This document shows, one piece after another, positions 11,994 through 24,552 of a stretch of DNA of 64,000 bases. The DNA is from Strobilurus pachycystidiatus (Eukaryota > Basidiomycota > Agaricomycetes > Agaricales > Physalacriaceae): NCBI GenBank assembly GCA_019915135.1, contig JAHLMK010000021.1, forward strand, positions 186,001 to 250,000, written 5' to 3'. The first letter of the stretch is position 1. The number at the start of each line of letters is the position of its first letter. A program made the translations under genes and the position numbers. The notes under the pieces are model-generated. The model made no database searches, was not told the DNA's origin, and worked only from the letters and a program-made list of their open reading frames with translations.

Positions 11994-14900
11994 ATGCGCC
12001 GCCTTCTGGCGCTGCTCCTTCCAGTCGCGCTCTACGCGAGCCCACCCGTCAAGGTATCCCTCCGGACATCATGGCAGGCCCCTCCCACTTTGGTCGAAAT
12101 AATGCAAGTTGGCCACAATTATAGTACACGTCAAGTACAGGCTAACATGAATTTGCAGTGAAACTGTGGCTTTGGAGAACCCGGCTGCATTTTTTCCATT
12201 TGTAGACCGCATAACACATTCCGAGATAAACGCATTGTCCCCTTCACTGAGCGCTGAGGCGCTGCATCAACTCGGTCTCGAAACAGCGGTGGCTAGCGGC
12301 CTTTTGCCGGAGCCAGGAGCCCTGAACATCGTCGAAATGAATCTGGCTATGCATGCTGCGACCCCGAAGATCGAAGCCTTCTATCAGCAATATGGGAGCC
12401 AAGCCGAAAGCAGAGGAATACCCTGCGGCGGCGGGTCATGGATTGATTGGTATGGAACAACTGTCTGTGACGTCGAGACTCTGGTCCAGCTGGCTGGGAA
12501 GGAGACAATTGACGCAAGAGAAAACGTCCCGTAAGTCAGACACCACGCGCGGAATGCAGCACTAACCGCAAGTTCGCTTGCAGAACTCCTTTCGTTCGCC
12601 CCAAGATCTTCTCATTCGATCACGTCTACCCTTCGACAGGCGAACCCCCTCGCCGAACCGCCATTCTCTACGCTTCACTGTATTCGGATAATTTCCGGGA
12701 ACTGCACTCTTACCTGCTCACCCATGCATCATCGGGCGTCTTGGAATACGTCTTCAGACACATCCCTCCCAGCCAAGCAAACTCCAAGAGCTACCTCACT
12801 GGTTATGGAGTCGCGCTGGACTTGAAGAAGATGGATTATCTTGCGTTAGATGACCGGAATACACATAATAATGGTGGTAAGTACGCGACCTAGCATCGTA
12901 GCTCGACTCATCTCGAGCCAGGTGAATACCAATCGACGGAGGAGGCAGTGAAGACGGTAGACGTGGTCTCATCACTGATAGAGGCGTTTCCTGAAGCAGT
13001 GTCCACGGCGGAAACCCTTTCTGAGGACGAGATTGCTATTATTGGTCTCAAAGCCAGCCAGATTATCGCAAACGCAGATGAACCTCTGGACGCCCTGCTA
13101 CAGCTATCCCAGAACTTCCCAAAGTACGCGACTTCCCTTGGCCGGCGCGTCGTCGTGAACGAGAGCGTCACGGAGGAGATCCACAACAACCAACTTCTAG
13201 TCCAAGGCGGTATCAATGCCTTCTGGTTGAACGGCGCGCCCATTCCAGAGAAGGATATTACCCCGCTCAGTTTGCTGCGCCTGTTCAAGAAGGAGAGGGC
13301 TATATCTAGCTCGTTGACCTCACTCGGTCTTTCCAGAGCGGAGGCCATGGACCTCTTGACGAGTCCTATCATCGCCGGGGCACAGGCGGACAAGAAGAGT
13401 CTAGACGGACTTGTAGATGCGAGCGATCGACCCGAGGGTGGAGGTATCATTGTATGGTGGAATGACTTTGATACGGACAGCAGGTCAATCTATTGTGCTC
13501 GCTGTAAATGTTGGATTGATTGACATTGTCTCGTAGATATGCTCGTTGGAACCCTTCGTTAATGACGGTAACTATCTACCTTTTCTTTTTGATGTTACTG
13601 ACATCTCTTCTGCAGCTCTTGCGTCCGGTGTATCCTGGCCAGTTCCACAATGTCAAATTGAATCTCTTCAACGTCGTTCTGGTTCTCGATCTCTCTCAAC
13701 CAAACGCCTTAGCATTTGTTAGTGGTGCTGTCAAGAACATCATAGACAGAAGCTTCCCTTTCCGCTTCGGTGTTGTACCCAACTTGGATACAGAAGATGG
13801 TCAACCTTTTCCTTGGTCAAGGCGCGTACTGTGTTTTGCTAACACTGCTTTGTGATTAGGTCTGAAGATGGCCAAACTCTTCTACTTCGTTCTGGAACGT
13901 TTCGGTCGCAAGAAGACAATGGCTTTCTTGAAAGACGTAAGCTTCATGTTTATTGGCTACGACTAACGCACTCACTTGCATTCGAAGATTGCTCAAGGGG
14001 ACATGCCTCTAGAGGCTCGCGGCTCCGTCATAGAATGGGACGTTGTCCATGAAACCTTTGACGCCTTCATAGATACCGAGGAATTTGAGACGGAGGACGA
14101 CGACTTGTTCAACACCATCACAAGTGCAGATACCCCGCTTCCCAAAGCGGAGGGTATCCAAGCTTATACATCGAGATTGGGTGCCACAATGAGTTCAGCC
14201 GAAGAAGGTCACTGCTTCATTAACGGAAAGCACTTCGACATGAACGAGGTACATATTGCCCAACTTCCCCGTCCATTGCAACTCATGGTGACTCGGGATA
14301 GAACTTTTTAAGAGCGATGCAGGGCGAGGTTTCCCAGCAGCTTCTACACATGCAAGAGCAGGTACGAAGTTGTTACGTCCTCCTCTTCATCACGTCTGAG
14401 CATACCAGATCTACGAAGGTGTCTTGACTGACGACGACCAAGACACGATTGCGACGTACTTCTACGACCTTCCCACGACTCAGAAGCAGAGAAATCGCTA
14501 TATCACTCCTTCCAACGCAATCGGAAGTCTCAGCATATATAGCCTCCCAGCTCTATCTACTGCGTCCGGATTCAATCCTGCCCCTGGCGCCTTTGTCTAT
14601 CCTCGTAAGTGGCTGTCGTTCAATACACAGTGAACACCTTTTGAAATATTCATAGCCGAGGGCGAGACACCGGTGACGATGTTCGTCATCGCCGACTTCG
14701 ACACAGATGCCGGCCTTCAGTTACTGAAGGGGGCGTTGCAGTCCATTGTAAGCCGTTCTTTTACACTCTCTGAAGCCCAATTTCACATGATACCCACAGA
14801 CTCCCGAATCCAAGAGACGCCTCACCTTCGTTTATAACCCCTCGGAACCAAAGTCTGAATTGATAATCAGGGAGACGCCCGTGTCCTGGCTGCTCACACA

Positions 14901-17900
14901 CCTTGCCATCAATGGATTGATCTCGAAATCGTCCCCGATGCAACTCATGAGTGCATTGGGCCTGGACGCACCTGCCGAGGCCTCTGGTTCGCAGAAGCCC
15001 ATATACAATGACAAGACTTTCAAGACTTTGACCTTCCAAGCGGCTTACGATCCGGTCCGCGTGGCTGAGGTTTTGAAGAGCTCGCGCGAATTTCTACGTG
15101 CGGCTCAGGTTGCGCCTGGCGCTCAAGCACTCATTGTCAACGGAAGAGTGGGCATTTTACAAACATTCTAGGTCAATACTGACGTCTATCAGGTCGTTGG
15201 TCCTTTCGATAACGATTTCGGCGCAGCAGACTTCCAGGCATTGGAGGCGTATGAGCTCGACCGCAGAGTCCAGCCTGTGAATACTGCAATATTGGCTGTC
15301 GCTCCTGGGGTCAGTTCTTTGGATAGGTAGGCTTCAGGTTTCGAACATATAACGTCACACCAACACTGACCTCCAATTCGAAGAGCATCCTTGGCGCAGC
15401 TTGTGGCTTCTGCTTCATCGGTGATCTCGTCTATTCAACTGCCGGATCCCAGCGAGGCTGGATTATTTGATAGCCCCTCAAGACCCCGCTCAAAGAACTA
15501 TGTCGTCCTGGAGAGGAACTATACGTACGTGTGCTCATAGATCAGCTCTAGTGCTGTAATCAACCATTTTTCTCAGAGGTTTCCACTTCGGTGACAACAC
15601 TACTGCGTTGTATCAGATATCAGCCATCATCGACCCAGTCAGCGAAACGGCGCAGCGCTGGTCGAGTATTCTCAAGGTGAATCTCTTTATTGGGGGGTAG
15701 TCACCGTTGTGAACGTTCAGAACAGTGGATCTCAACCATACCCGACACCTATGTGGAAGTCCGCTTGAACCCTGGTTCATTCAAAGAGGTGAGCTGATTC
15801 CTTTGTTTCCTGGCAGAAAAAGTAACCTGAATGCAGATCAACTTGAAACGTTTCTTCCGCTCCAATCTTCGACCAGCGTTACTATTCGACGAAAACGGGT
15901 ACGAATATCAGTCCGTTACACCTTCAGCACTTCTCATCCTCCTATCAGTGACGAGATACCGGCTGAAGCCTCATTTGAAGACCTACCCGTCGAACCTATC
16001 TATACTTTGGCCATGGAAGTACCTTCAGCTTGGCTCGTTCGACCCAGGATATCCTCTTATGACCTCGACAACATTCAGCTCGGCCAGATCTCCTCCGAAG
16101 ATTCCAGCGTCGATGCCATCTTTGAGTTGGATTATATTGTCGTTGAAGGACACGCGCGAGACAGTGCGACCAGCGCCCCACCACGAGGCCTTCAGTTGCA
16201 CCTCCTGAACCCGGACAATTCGACCCTCGATGACACGCTCGTCGTCGCGAACTTGGGCTATTTCCAATTTAAGACGACTCCAGGTGTCTTCGCGTTGGAT
16301 ATCAGGGAAGGTCACGGACGAGACGTCTTCGAAGTAGAAAGCGTTGGAAACGAAGGATGGAACAGCCCAAGTGTCAAAACCGCTGGGAATGATATCACTG
16401 TCACTAGCTTCGAGGGCTTGACTATCTATCCTCGCTTCAAGAGAGTTCCTGGGATGGAGGGTGTCGACGTCCTTGATCCTAGGTATGAGTCGAAGACAGA
16501 GTCGAAAGGTATCGTGAGTGAAGTAACCTCCAAGTACGTGACAAGTATCGGATTCAGGAGTCAAGCCAGCTCACCATCGTTGTCCAGGCTGAAGTCATTC
16601 TTCGGAGTTCACGAGACTGCTGTTGCCCCACCAAAGACCCAGGCAGACATCAACATCTTTACCGTGGCGTCAGGACTCTTGTATGAGGTGACGACCTTGA
16701 CACGCTCGTCCGCCAGACTACTAATCCGATATTAGCGATTTGTGGGTATCATGATTCTCAGTGTCATGCGCAACACGAAGAGCACGGTCAAATTTTGGTT
16801 CATTGAGAACTTCTTGTCTCCGTCGTTCTTGGTGAGTCGTAACGCTCTAGCCTGTCGATCCTGCTAACTTTGTCTAGGAATTTGTACCCCATCTTGCCGA
16901 GGCCTATGGCTTTCAATATGAGCTGGTCACGTACAAATGGCCTTCGTGGCTTCGCGCTCAGAAGGAGAAGCAGCGTATAATCTGGGCCTACAAGATCCTC
17001 TTCTTGGACGTTCTATTCCCGATGGACCTCAAAAAGGTTATCTTCGTTGATGCAGACCAGATTGTTCGGGCAGACCTCCAAGAGCTTATTGACGTTGATC
17101 TACATGGTGCTCCCTACGGATACACACCCATGGGCGACGATAACACCGACATGGAGGGCTTCCGGTTCTGGAAAACTGGGTACTGGAAAGACTTCCTAAA
17201 AGGTCGACCGTATCACATCAGGTATAACCTTCGCCTCCCTCCCGAGTTTCCGCAATCTCATGATCATATTCAGTGCTCTATATGTCGTGGACCTCGTCCG
17301 CTTCCGTCAGGTGAGTTGTCTATCTCGGCTTTCTGTAGAATTGTTCCTGACGACATTTGACGGAAGTTTGCAGCCGGAGTAGGTGACGTGTGTGAATTGA
17401 ATCGCAGAGACTTAAAGAATATATAGGACATACTTCGTGGCCAATATCAGCAACTCTCAGCGGACCCCGGCTCGCTTGCTAACTTAGACCAAGGTTGGAT
17501 ATACTCGCATGACACATTGCTCAACCGACTAACATGCAATGCTCAGATCTTCCCAACAATCTCCAACGGGAAGTTCCTATAGTAAGCGGGCTTGCACAAC
17601 TCCGAGCTCAACGGTTCTCACCCGAATATTTAGTATTCGTTACACGAAGACTGGCTCTGGGTAAGTCCCGAACCACCACGTTTCCGGTCATATCTGACTT
17701 CAGTCCACAGTGCGAAACTTGGTGTCAGTACTTTATATTTGAGGGACTTCTGGACCATTGAACTGACAGCCCTCCAGGCAGCAAGGATAGATTGCATAGA
17801 GCGAAAACGATAGATCTCTGCCAGAACCCATTGACAGTGAGTACACTTGTTTGATTGCTGGGTGCTACTGACGCCTCTCCTCGCTTCAGAAAGAGCCGAA

Positions 17901-18111
17901 ACTGTCCCGCGCGCGACAAATACCCGAGTGGGAAGAGTACGATTCAGAGATCGCTAATTTCGCGCGCAAGCTAGCGGATGAAGGGCTCATCACGTCGAAG
18001 ATTGCGGCGGTCGATACTAATGTCCTTGCTGGCGACTCGCCGAGTCCGCCAAGCGAACCCGACTCCGCCAGTGAGGCGCCAGTCGAGGAAGGTATTAAGG
18101 ACGAACTGTAA
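11994..18111 (+). CDS. UGGT: UDP-glucose:glycoprotein glucosyltransferase (ER folding sensor)
   Basis: ER-lumen enzyme that re-glucosylates N-glycans of misfolded glycoproteins so that they re-enter the calnexin cycle. ATG 11994 opens a signal peptide ([17 protein letters not shown]) followed by the usual [12 protein letters not shown]. The thioredoxin-like folding-sensor region spans about 12160-15700 (for example [36 protein letters not shown]). Beta-sandwich exons follow (about 15725-16735). The GT24 catalytic domain has the metal-binding [13 protein letters not shown] (about 17041-17080), [17 protein letters not shown] and WLWCETWC. The C-terminus ends in KDEL before TAA 18109-18111, an ER-retrieval signal. 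About twenty short introns are needed, for about 1,600 residues. The first intron appears to be GC-AG (donor gcaagt at 12104, acceptor ending 12158). No in-frame lesion was found in the exons I joined. Confidence 0.95.
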
Positions 18112-19356
18112 GATGAGGTACATTGCTTCACATTCTCCGGAAGGAGCTTGTGTAGAATCTTGGAACCACGTTGTTTACATTCCTTGATACTGTTGGCCTT
18201 CCTTCAAGTACTAGACCACAGACTCGACACCCTCTAGAGCGTATACCATCTAGACTGGCAGTGTCAGAAGAATTCAAAGTGCTGTGTGTAAGGATCAACT
18301 TCCACCTGTCAGAGTCGGGTTTGACGCAGACGACTTGTTTCCACCGACCCAGAGGCAAGCCCAGAGGATGAAATAACCCGATGAGTGAGCCATCCCGCAT
18401 ACGTAACGTATTGTCTGATTGAGCACTGGCAGTAGTCCTGGAGAATTGGCTACGGCATCTCCAAGTCGGCTGACGGGACACAAATCGTTCTCCGTTGTAA
18501 CAACAAGCAGGAGGCGATCGTGTTCGAAAAATACTAGACCGACTACTCACGAGCTGAATTCTTGAGGCATCGCCTATAGTAAAAAATCGACTCCCTTTCG
18601 GGCAGCGACAGGTTGAGAGGCCATCAATGCCGTGGCAAGTGTCGCGTGGCCGCCTATTGCGGACCAGAGACTTGTGGCGACTATATTGAGCACAACGTCC
18701 AAGTGGTGGTCGTCCACAAGAAGACCACCGCCACCGCCCTCTAGGACGTCAAGAGCGAGGACCAATCAATAATGGACACAACGACTGCTTCTAGTATTTA
18801 AGCCACTGTTGTTATCAGTATTATATTCTGTCGATATCAACTATACGTGGGCCGGCTATTCTGAATGTATCAATCGAGCATACCTAGCCTGCGCGTTTGC
18901 ATCTTGTCAGTACCGCCGACTTCCAGTATTGAATTCCGAGTAAATGGCGTTCAAGCATGTGGCCTCCTTTGTAAGTAGAGAAAGAAGATGATCATTGTTC
19001 GTACAACTTCTCTCTCGCGTCGTCTGTGGGCAGCCAAGCTCGAGCTTTAGAGTGGCCGACAGGAGGACTTATTCCCGTATCTTGGCGCAATAGGGGGGTC
19101 TTCAAGGAAGATCCTCTGGAAAAGAGAGTCATATCATTGAGGGAGAAGATGGTATCGACATGTCTTTTGGTATCGACAACGTCGTAGCTGTACCCGACGA
19201 AACGTCTGCCGAAGCCTGAGGACTTCAATCCTCCTGGACACAGAGCTCGGAAGCAGCCCGGGTTACAACATGCACGAGAACCTGTGGCACTTCAGCGACC
19301 TCAGACTCCCGACTCCCAAAACACTCAAACAGCCCGATCACAGACCGGGGCCTAGA
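18112..19356. other. Intergenic, nothing recognised
   Basis: 1.2 kb between the convergent UGGT and F-box genes. Open frames of 60-140 residues occur on the minus strand (18128-18550, 18574-18765, 18992-19228). They show no domain, and I do not call them. The frames at 18992-19356 could include a decayed continuation of the short F-box gene, but no convincing splice join was found. Confidence 0.5.
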
Positions 19357-20226
19357 TCAATCCTCCAATTCCTCTGCCTTCAAGTTTGGTAGCACCAGAT
19401 GATCACGCAGATATCGGAAGTTCGTGTGTAACGACTTCAGAGTGGGAATGACGATGTCTTCATCGGGCGCGTTTCCCTCGTCAAAATCCTCCGGGTCCTC
19501 GACGAGTAGATGCTCCAAATTCACGCAACGCTTAATCACGTCGAGGTATTCCCACATCTCCGTGAGTTCCCAACAAGAATCGCGTATCGCCAAATCCCTG
19601 ATCTGGGCATAGGGAACATCGACGGGAACACCGTGCGCGTTGAGAGCAAGTGTATGGAGGACAGGCGCGTCCCGGAAAGATTCTAGGCCGTCAAGATTCA
19701 TGTTAAGCGAGAAATCCAATGTCAGTTCTTCTAGGATAGTCGGCGGGCCCTGGAAGAGCGACCTGATAGGTCCTAGGTCTGGAAGTTTGAGCGAAGCGGT
19801 CCTCCATCGACTTCCTTGTGCAAACAGTAATGATAGCATGCTCCGAAGAATCCCTTCCGTGTTGGTCTCGTCGAAGTACTTCCAAGTGATGTTGATATCG
19901 ATAACTAGTGGATGGGTGCCGGAGCGCTCGAGTGCGAGGTTCATGTCCTCAAGGTTTGATTGTGTGGGATATTCATCATTTGCACCATGGTCTAGATAAA
20001 AGGCAGACCAGAGCTTTCCAATCGAGAGCGCGACGGATCGCCACTTGGCGCATACGCTGAGAAGGGCGCGGTGTGGTCCATGGAGTGCATCATAACCCGT
20101 CGAGGCAGCAACGAAGATGAATATTTCGGTCAGGAGCTCGGTCGGCAGGAGGTAGATGGGGGAGAGTTTGTGAGATCGCAGATCCATAGCTCGTCCAGTT
20201 GGCGATGTGGGGCTAGATGTAGACAT
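19357..20226 (-). CDS. F-box protein, short
   Basis: Single-exon frame of 289 residues. An F-box lies near residues 25-75 (LSPIYLLPTELLTEIFIFVAAST ... LLSVCAKWRSVALSIGKLWSAFYL), and leucine-rich-repeat-like text follows (ILEELTLDFSLNMNLDGLESF, CVNLEHLLVEDPEDF, IPTLKSLHTNFRYL). In the large agaricomycete F-box family the F-box recruits Skp1 of an SCF ubiquitin ligase and the repeats bind a substrate; the substrate is unknown. Members are usually 400-550 residues, so this one ends early (LPNLKAEELED, stop 19357-19359). It may be a short member or a truncated paralog. Confidence 0.75.
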   Translation of the reverse strand: MSTSSPTSPTGRAMDLRSHKLSPIYLLPTELLTEIFIFVAASTGYDALHGPHRALLSVCAKWRSVALSIGKLWSAFYLDHGANDEYPTQSNLEDMNLALERSGTHPLVIDINITWKYFDETNTEGILRSMLSLLFAQGSRWRTASLKLPDLGPIRSLFQGPPTILEELTLDFSLNMNLDGLESFRDAPVLHTLALNAHGVPVDVPYAQIRDLAIRDSCWELTEMWEYLDVIKRCVNLEHLLVEDPEDFDEGNAPDEDIVIPTLKSLHTNFRYLRDHLVLPNLKAEELED

Positions 20227-21911
20227 CGCGGACGGGCTGATACAAAATTGAGAGACAATTCAAAAGGGGGGTTGCTGGACACGTACAGCAAATGAATGCA
20301 ACTCTACAGCACCAGAATCAAGCCGCAATTTAATGGAGAGCTTCAATTCGAACACTTCAATGGCGCTACGGTGAAGAAGAGAACAAGCTGGGGGAGGTGT
20401 AACATTTAAAAGATCACCTTCACATTAGGGCCGGCATGTACAAGCATCTCGTAGGCTGTAGCCACACGGCCCCAGCACGGCCCAGACCAGTCCTGGAAGG
20501 CCGGGCATTCATTTTGGGAACTGTGCCGTGTGCGTCCTTTTTCCTCTTTCATGTCTTGTCCATGCCCACCATGAAGTCAGAACCAATTCACGTCAACCTT
20601 CAATTTACATCAGAAACCAAGGAGGCTGTATCAATACATCGCTTGATTTTGACCGAAGCCTTCCAGCCCCCTACTAGGCCAGGGCGTGCCTCGACGTTAG
20701 AGCCCAGGTTTCTGTCCTGATCCGTAAAATGTGGCACTGTCCGTCTCAGACTACATAGATCAGCGAAACTCTTACCATGCTTCTCGCAGTTCTTCTCGAT
20801 CCGATTGCCTCTCGGTTGCAACCGATAATATAACCATACGTCGAAGGATTCCGGCTATAGTGGGGACGATGGAAGGGCGAGCGCCTCTTGCGGAGAATGA
20901 CTCGAGAAGGCGGCGGGTCCCAAGGTCACTGAGAAATGGAACGGGGTTCCAATCGGTACTACTAGCTTGGGGAACTTGAGTGGAACGGAGACCTGCTTCT
21001 GTTTCAGGCGGTAGTAGTATGTTACCTATAGTAGGCAGACAGATGCACCAAGCGTCAACGCGCCCGGCCGGACACTATCACTGTTAAAGACGACGGTGAG
21101 AGAGTCAAGAGATATGCCCACAAACCAGGGATACAGACCTAAGATATGGGTGATTGAGATCATGTCAGTCACATTGACGTGTGCTCGAGGTTACCTTTTA
21201 AGTAACACACCGCGAAACGAGCGTTAAGCCTTCAATCTTCACTGAAGTTGACTCTATCGACAGTACTTTGGATTGTGATCCTTTCCTGTGTTTCAATGTT
21301 AGCAGACAAACGAACGAGGCCAGTCTTCCGCGCCACGCCGCCCAATGAAGCTCTAAGGATCCTAGTAATTTCCGCTCGACTCAAAAGATCGCTCCCTCAT
21401 GATGTTTTAAGACACTTAAAAGCATACACAAAGCAACGAGAATCCCGGCGTAGGATCGATGCAAGCCGGGGCCGTCCTCGTGGCCGCGTAAATCGTGTCA
21501 ACCGCTCGTTGGACCCCTGTTGGACCCTCAACATGTCAAGGGAGTCTGACATACTGCCACTCCGAATACATAGCACACCATTATGCAGTAATCTCAGCTC
21601 AATTCTGGATGCACGTGTGTTAAGGTACCGAGATATGACTGACTCTGAGAACTCACCGAGAACACGAAATGATCTCTTGAGGATGGCCGCCTTCCAGACG
21701 CGTCGAAGATATCGCCAAAGGAGGAATCATCGGTGTTTGTACGGAGTCAGGTCACCAGGGTATTCCTGCGAAAATGAACCACCCTCTGAGAATGACTGCT
21801 GGTCGAAGTTTATAGCATGCAGAATACAGGACAAGTTTGTACGACTGGGTAATAATAAATAGTGAGTAGTTTCCACAAGAAGCGCAGTACACAATGAAGA
21901 ACCGATAAATA
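20227..21911. other. Intergenic, nothing recognised
   Basis: 1.7 kb between the F-box and SPC2 genes. The longest frame (21248-21862, +, 204 codons) is rich in Arg and Ser without domain, repeats or splice context, and it looks like chance. Other frames are under 100 codons. The first part must contain the promoter of the F-box gene, and the last part the 3' end of SPC2. Confidence 0.5.
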
Positions 21912-22773
21912 TCACGTCGCCTTGCCTTCCATTGCTTGCTCAACAAGCTCCCCGACGTATTGCTCAAAGCGCTCCTGGTCCATGTTACCTTCCTCGTCGA
22001 AGAATGCGTTGTATGCCCGAGACCCACGCGTCCGACCCTTGGCGAGGAGAGATTTGCCATTGCTCGTGGAGCGGACGTATGATATGTTGACCTCATATGA
22101 CGGAGGTGTTGTGGACTTTACGGGTATTGTCTTGGACTCGAGTGTTATCCGCTCGGTAACAATCTGCGGGCAAGATAAGGACGCGAATTGCAGCCGCGCG
22201 AAGGGTGGTAGCGTACTCGTTTCGAGAATGTCTTGCGTTTGCCCAAGAAGACAGCGTTTCCCTCGATGAGGTATGCATATAGGGTTTGTAGGAGTGTTAG
22301 CAGGGAATATCTGGTGGGAAAGGTGAATTATGGGTGCCATCAACGAGCGGGAACACGTACACGGCCAAGCCCACCCAAACGACTGGCTTGGACTGCTCAA
22401 ACTCGACTTTGTACCCGTACAGCGCAGTCCCCGCAGCCACAAACACGCCTGCCCAGCCGAGCGCTAACCGCACGTCGGTGTGCACGTATATTTGATTGAA
22501 GAGGTCCGGTCGTGAGAGATACTGTCGTCGTCGTCGCTATCAGCGTGGGCCACGATCAGCAAGCGCAAGGCGGCGACGTACGCGTTTGACTGCATCGTCG
22601 CATGCATTTTTGAGTTCTGTGAGGCTTGAGTTGTTGACCTTGACCGGCTCGCGCTCGTCGGGAGACACGACGATGCTGAGCGGCCCGGCGGGTATATCCT
22701 CCGACTTTGGTGAGCGGCTCGGGCTGGGCGACGAGGCGACCGCGCCATTTCCGCTTTTCTTTGAGCGAGCCAT
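21912..22773 (-). CDS. SPC2: Signal peptidase complex subunit 2 (SPC25 homolog)
   Basis: Non-catalytic membrane subunit of the ER signal peptidase complex, which removes signal peptides from secretory proteins. ATG 22773-22771 opens MARSKKSGNGAVASS. The family signature VKVNNSSLTELKNACDDAVKR is joined across an intron to YLSRPDLFNQIYVHTDVRLALGWAGVFVAAGTALYGYKVEFEQSKPVVWVGLAVYV, which contains the two membrane hairpin segments. The cytosolic C-terminal part (SCPQIVTERITLESKTIPVKSTTPPSYEVNISYVRSTSNGKSLLAKGRTRGSRAYNAFFDEEGNMDQERFEQYVGELVEQAMEGKAT) ends at TGA 21914-21912. Three or more introns were joined by eye. It is divergently paired with PPOX. Confidence 0.92.
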
Positions 22774-22901
22774 GACCACGACGGTGCAGATGATGACGAT
22801 GTGAAGTCAAGGATGGTAAGTAAAAGCGGTAACGTGTCGGCTGAGGGCTGAGCCACGTGGACGCTTGCCACTTTGAGCTCGCGCCATCAACCACGACCAC
22901 G
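22774..22901. promoter_or_regulatory. Shared divergent promoter region SPC2 / PPOX
   Basis: The start codons of the two genes are 128 bp apart, so this interval must serve both. It is GC-rich (for example ccacgtggacgc near 22854, holding a CACGTG E-box-type palindrome) and has no TATA box. The assignment rests on the tight geometry. Confidence 0.6.
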
Positions 22902-24380
22902 ATGAGCAGGCAGATAGCCGTCCTGGGCGGCGGCCTGTCCGGCTTGTCCGCTGCCTTCCACCTCTCCCGACGCTTTCCCGACGCTGCCATCCGCGTCTTC
23001 GAAAAGAGCAGCCGCGTCGGCGGATGGGTCCGCAGCGAGCGCGTCACTGTGCGCAACGAGCGCGGCGACGAAGCCCAGATGACGCTCGAGTCGGGCCCGC
23101 GGACGATCCGGCCCAATGCGACGGCAATCCTAGAGCTGGTGGGCAGACACCGTTGGGCACCGCATTCACCCATTGAAGCACAGGCCTCCTAGGTGCATCT
23201 GCTCGGCCTCCGCGACTCTCTCATCACCGTCCCAAAGACCGCCGACGCCGCAAAGCATAGATTTATCTATCTTGCTGGACTCCCGATGATTGAGCGTATA
23301 CCAGCGACGCTCCTCGCGCTCATCCGCTCACCGTTAGGCCCCGAGCTGATGACGGCAGTTGCGAAGGAACCACTAAAAAAGAAGAACAGACCCGAAGGCT
23401 TGCCAGACGAGAGCGTTGACAGCTTTTTGTCGCGGCGATTCGGCACATCCTTTGCTCAGACTTTCGGAAGCGCCCTGGTACACGGTATATATGCTGCTGA
23501 TGCTCGCAATGTCAGTATACGCGCTGCATTTCCTTCCCTTTGGGCGACAGAGGAGCGCGGAAATGGCAGTCTTCTTCGCGGATTGATGTGGCCAGCAACG
23601 CCGCCGCCGCCACAGAACTACAGTCTCGGGGATGTTCCCGACCTCATGAAGGGCGTCTCCGTGTTCTCATTCAAAGATGGAATGTCCACTCTCACCGAAG
23701 CTCTACGCGTTCATCTCGAAAAGCAACCCAATGTCACTATACAGCGCGGAACCTCCGTCATCTCCATCCACGACACGCGACTCAAACTGTCCCACAACCA
23801 GAAATTCAATGCAACGCATATTGTGTCCACCCTTCCCCTCCCTACACTACACACAATGCTCCCAAAGATCCCACATCTCAACGCGAATCCATCGTCCACC
23901 GTGACAGTGATGAACCTCGTCTTCCCCGGCCCACCATCCACCATCCACCCTCCAGGCTTCGGCTACCTCATCCCGCGTCCACAGGACGACTACTCCGCCA
24001 CCAACCCTGGCATCCTGGGCGTCATATTTGACTCCTGCTCCCTATCGTCCCAAGACTCACCCTCTGCTTCTGCTTTCACGAAGATGACCGTCATGCTCGG
24101 TGGTCCGCATCCATACGTTGCGGATACGCACGAAGTCTTACCACACCTGCGGCGCCATCTCAACAGGAAGGATCTGCCGGCCCCGGTGCTGACGAATGTG
24201 CATCGGCATGTAAAGTGCATCCCTACGCCTACACCCGGGCACTTGCAGAGGATGGACGAGATGAGGGATGTGGTGAAGAAGCAGTGGAACGGACGATTGG
24301 AAGTTATTGGTGCGGGTGTTGGCGGGGTGAGTCTCAATGACTGTGTAGAGGCAGGGCGGAATGTGGGCAAAGGATGGTGA
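22902..24380 (+). CDS. HEM14: Protoporphyrinogen oxidase (haem biosynthesis)
   Basis: FAD enzyme of the mitochondrial inner membrane that oxidises protoporphyrinogen IX to protoporphyrin IX, the penultimate haem step. ATG 22902 opens MSRQIAVLGGGLSGLSAAFHLSRRFP, the dinucleotide-binding GxGxxG region, followed by EKSSRVGGWVRSE. One intron (23139-23192) separates exon 1 (79 codons) from a large exon 2 that starts VHLLGLRDSLITVP and ends at TGA 24378-24380. The total is 474 residues, close to the family size. Family features include SFLSRRFGTSFAQTFGSALVHGIYAADARNVSIRAAFPSLW and the C-terminal FAD-contact motif VIGAGVGGVSLNDCVEAGRNVG. No cleavable mitochondrial presequence is obvious. Confidence 0.95.
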
Positions 24381-24552
24381 CGACGCTGTTCTGGTATAGT
24401 ACCCTGTAAGCTTCAGGATACAAGAATATTAACAAACGCCGTGAAGGCACGAAGTGCCGGATGAAGTCTCGGCAGCATCGATCCGAGATCAGTTCTCACT
24501 CATTCTGGATTCACAGCTCTGCTCTTGCTGTCCTTGTCCTTTCCCCACCATC

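Noticed and set aside
18128..18550. 140-codon minus-strand frame after UGGT
   Set aside because: Ser/Arg-rich with no recognisable motif; likely chance in the 3' flank.
21248..21862. 204-codon plus-strand frame between F-box and SPC2 genes
   Set aside because: No domain, no membrane segment, no splice context and random-looking composition.
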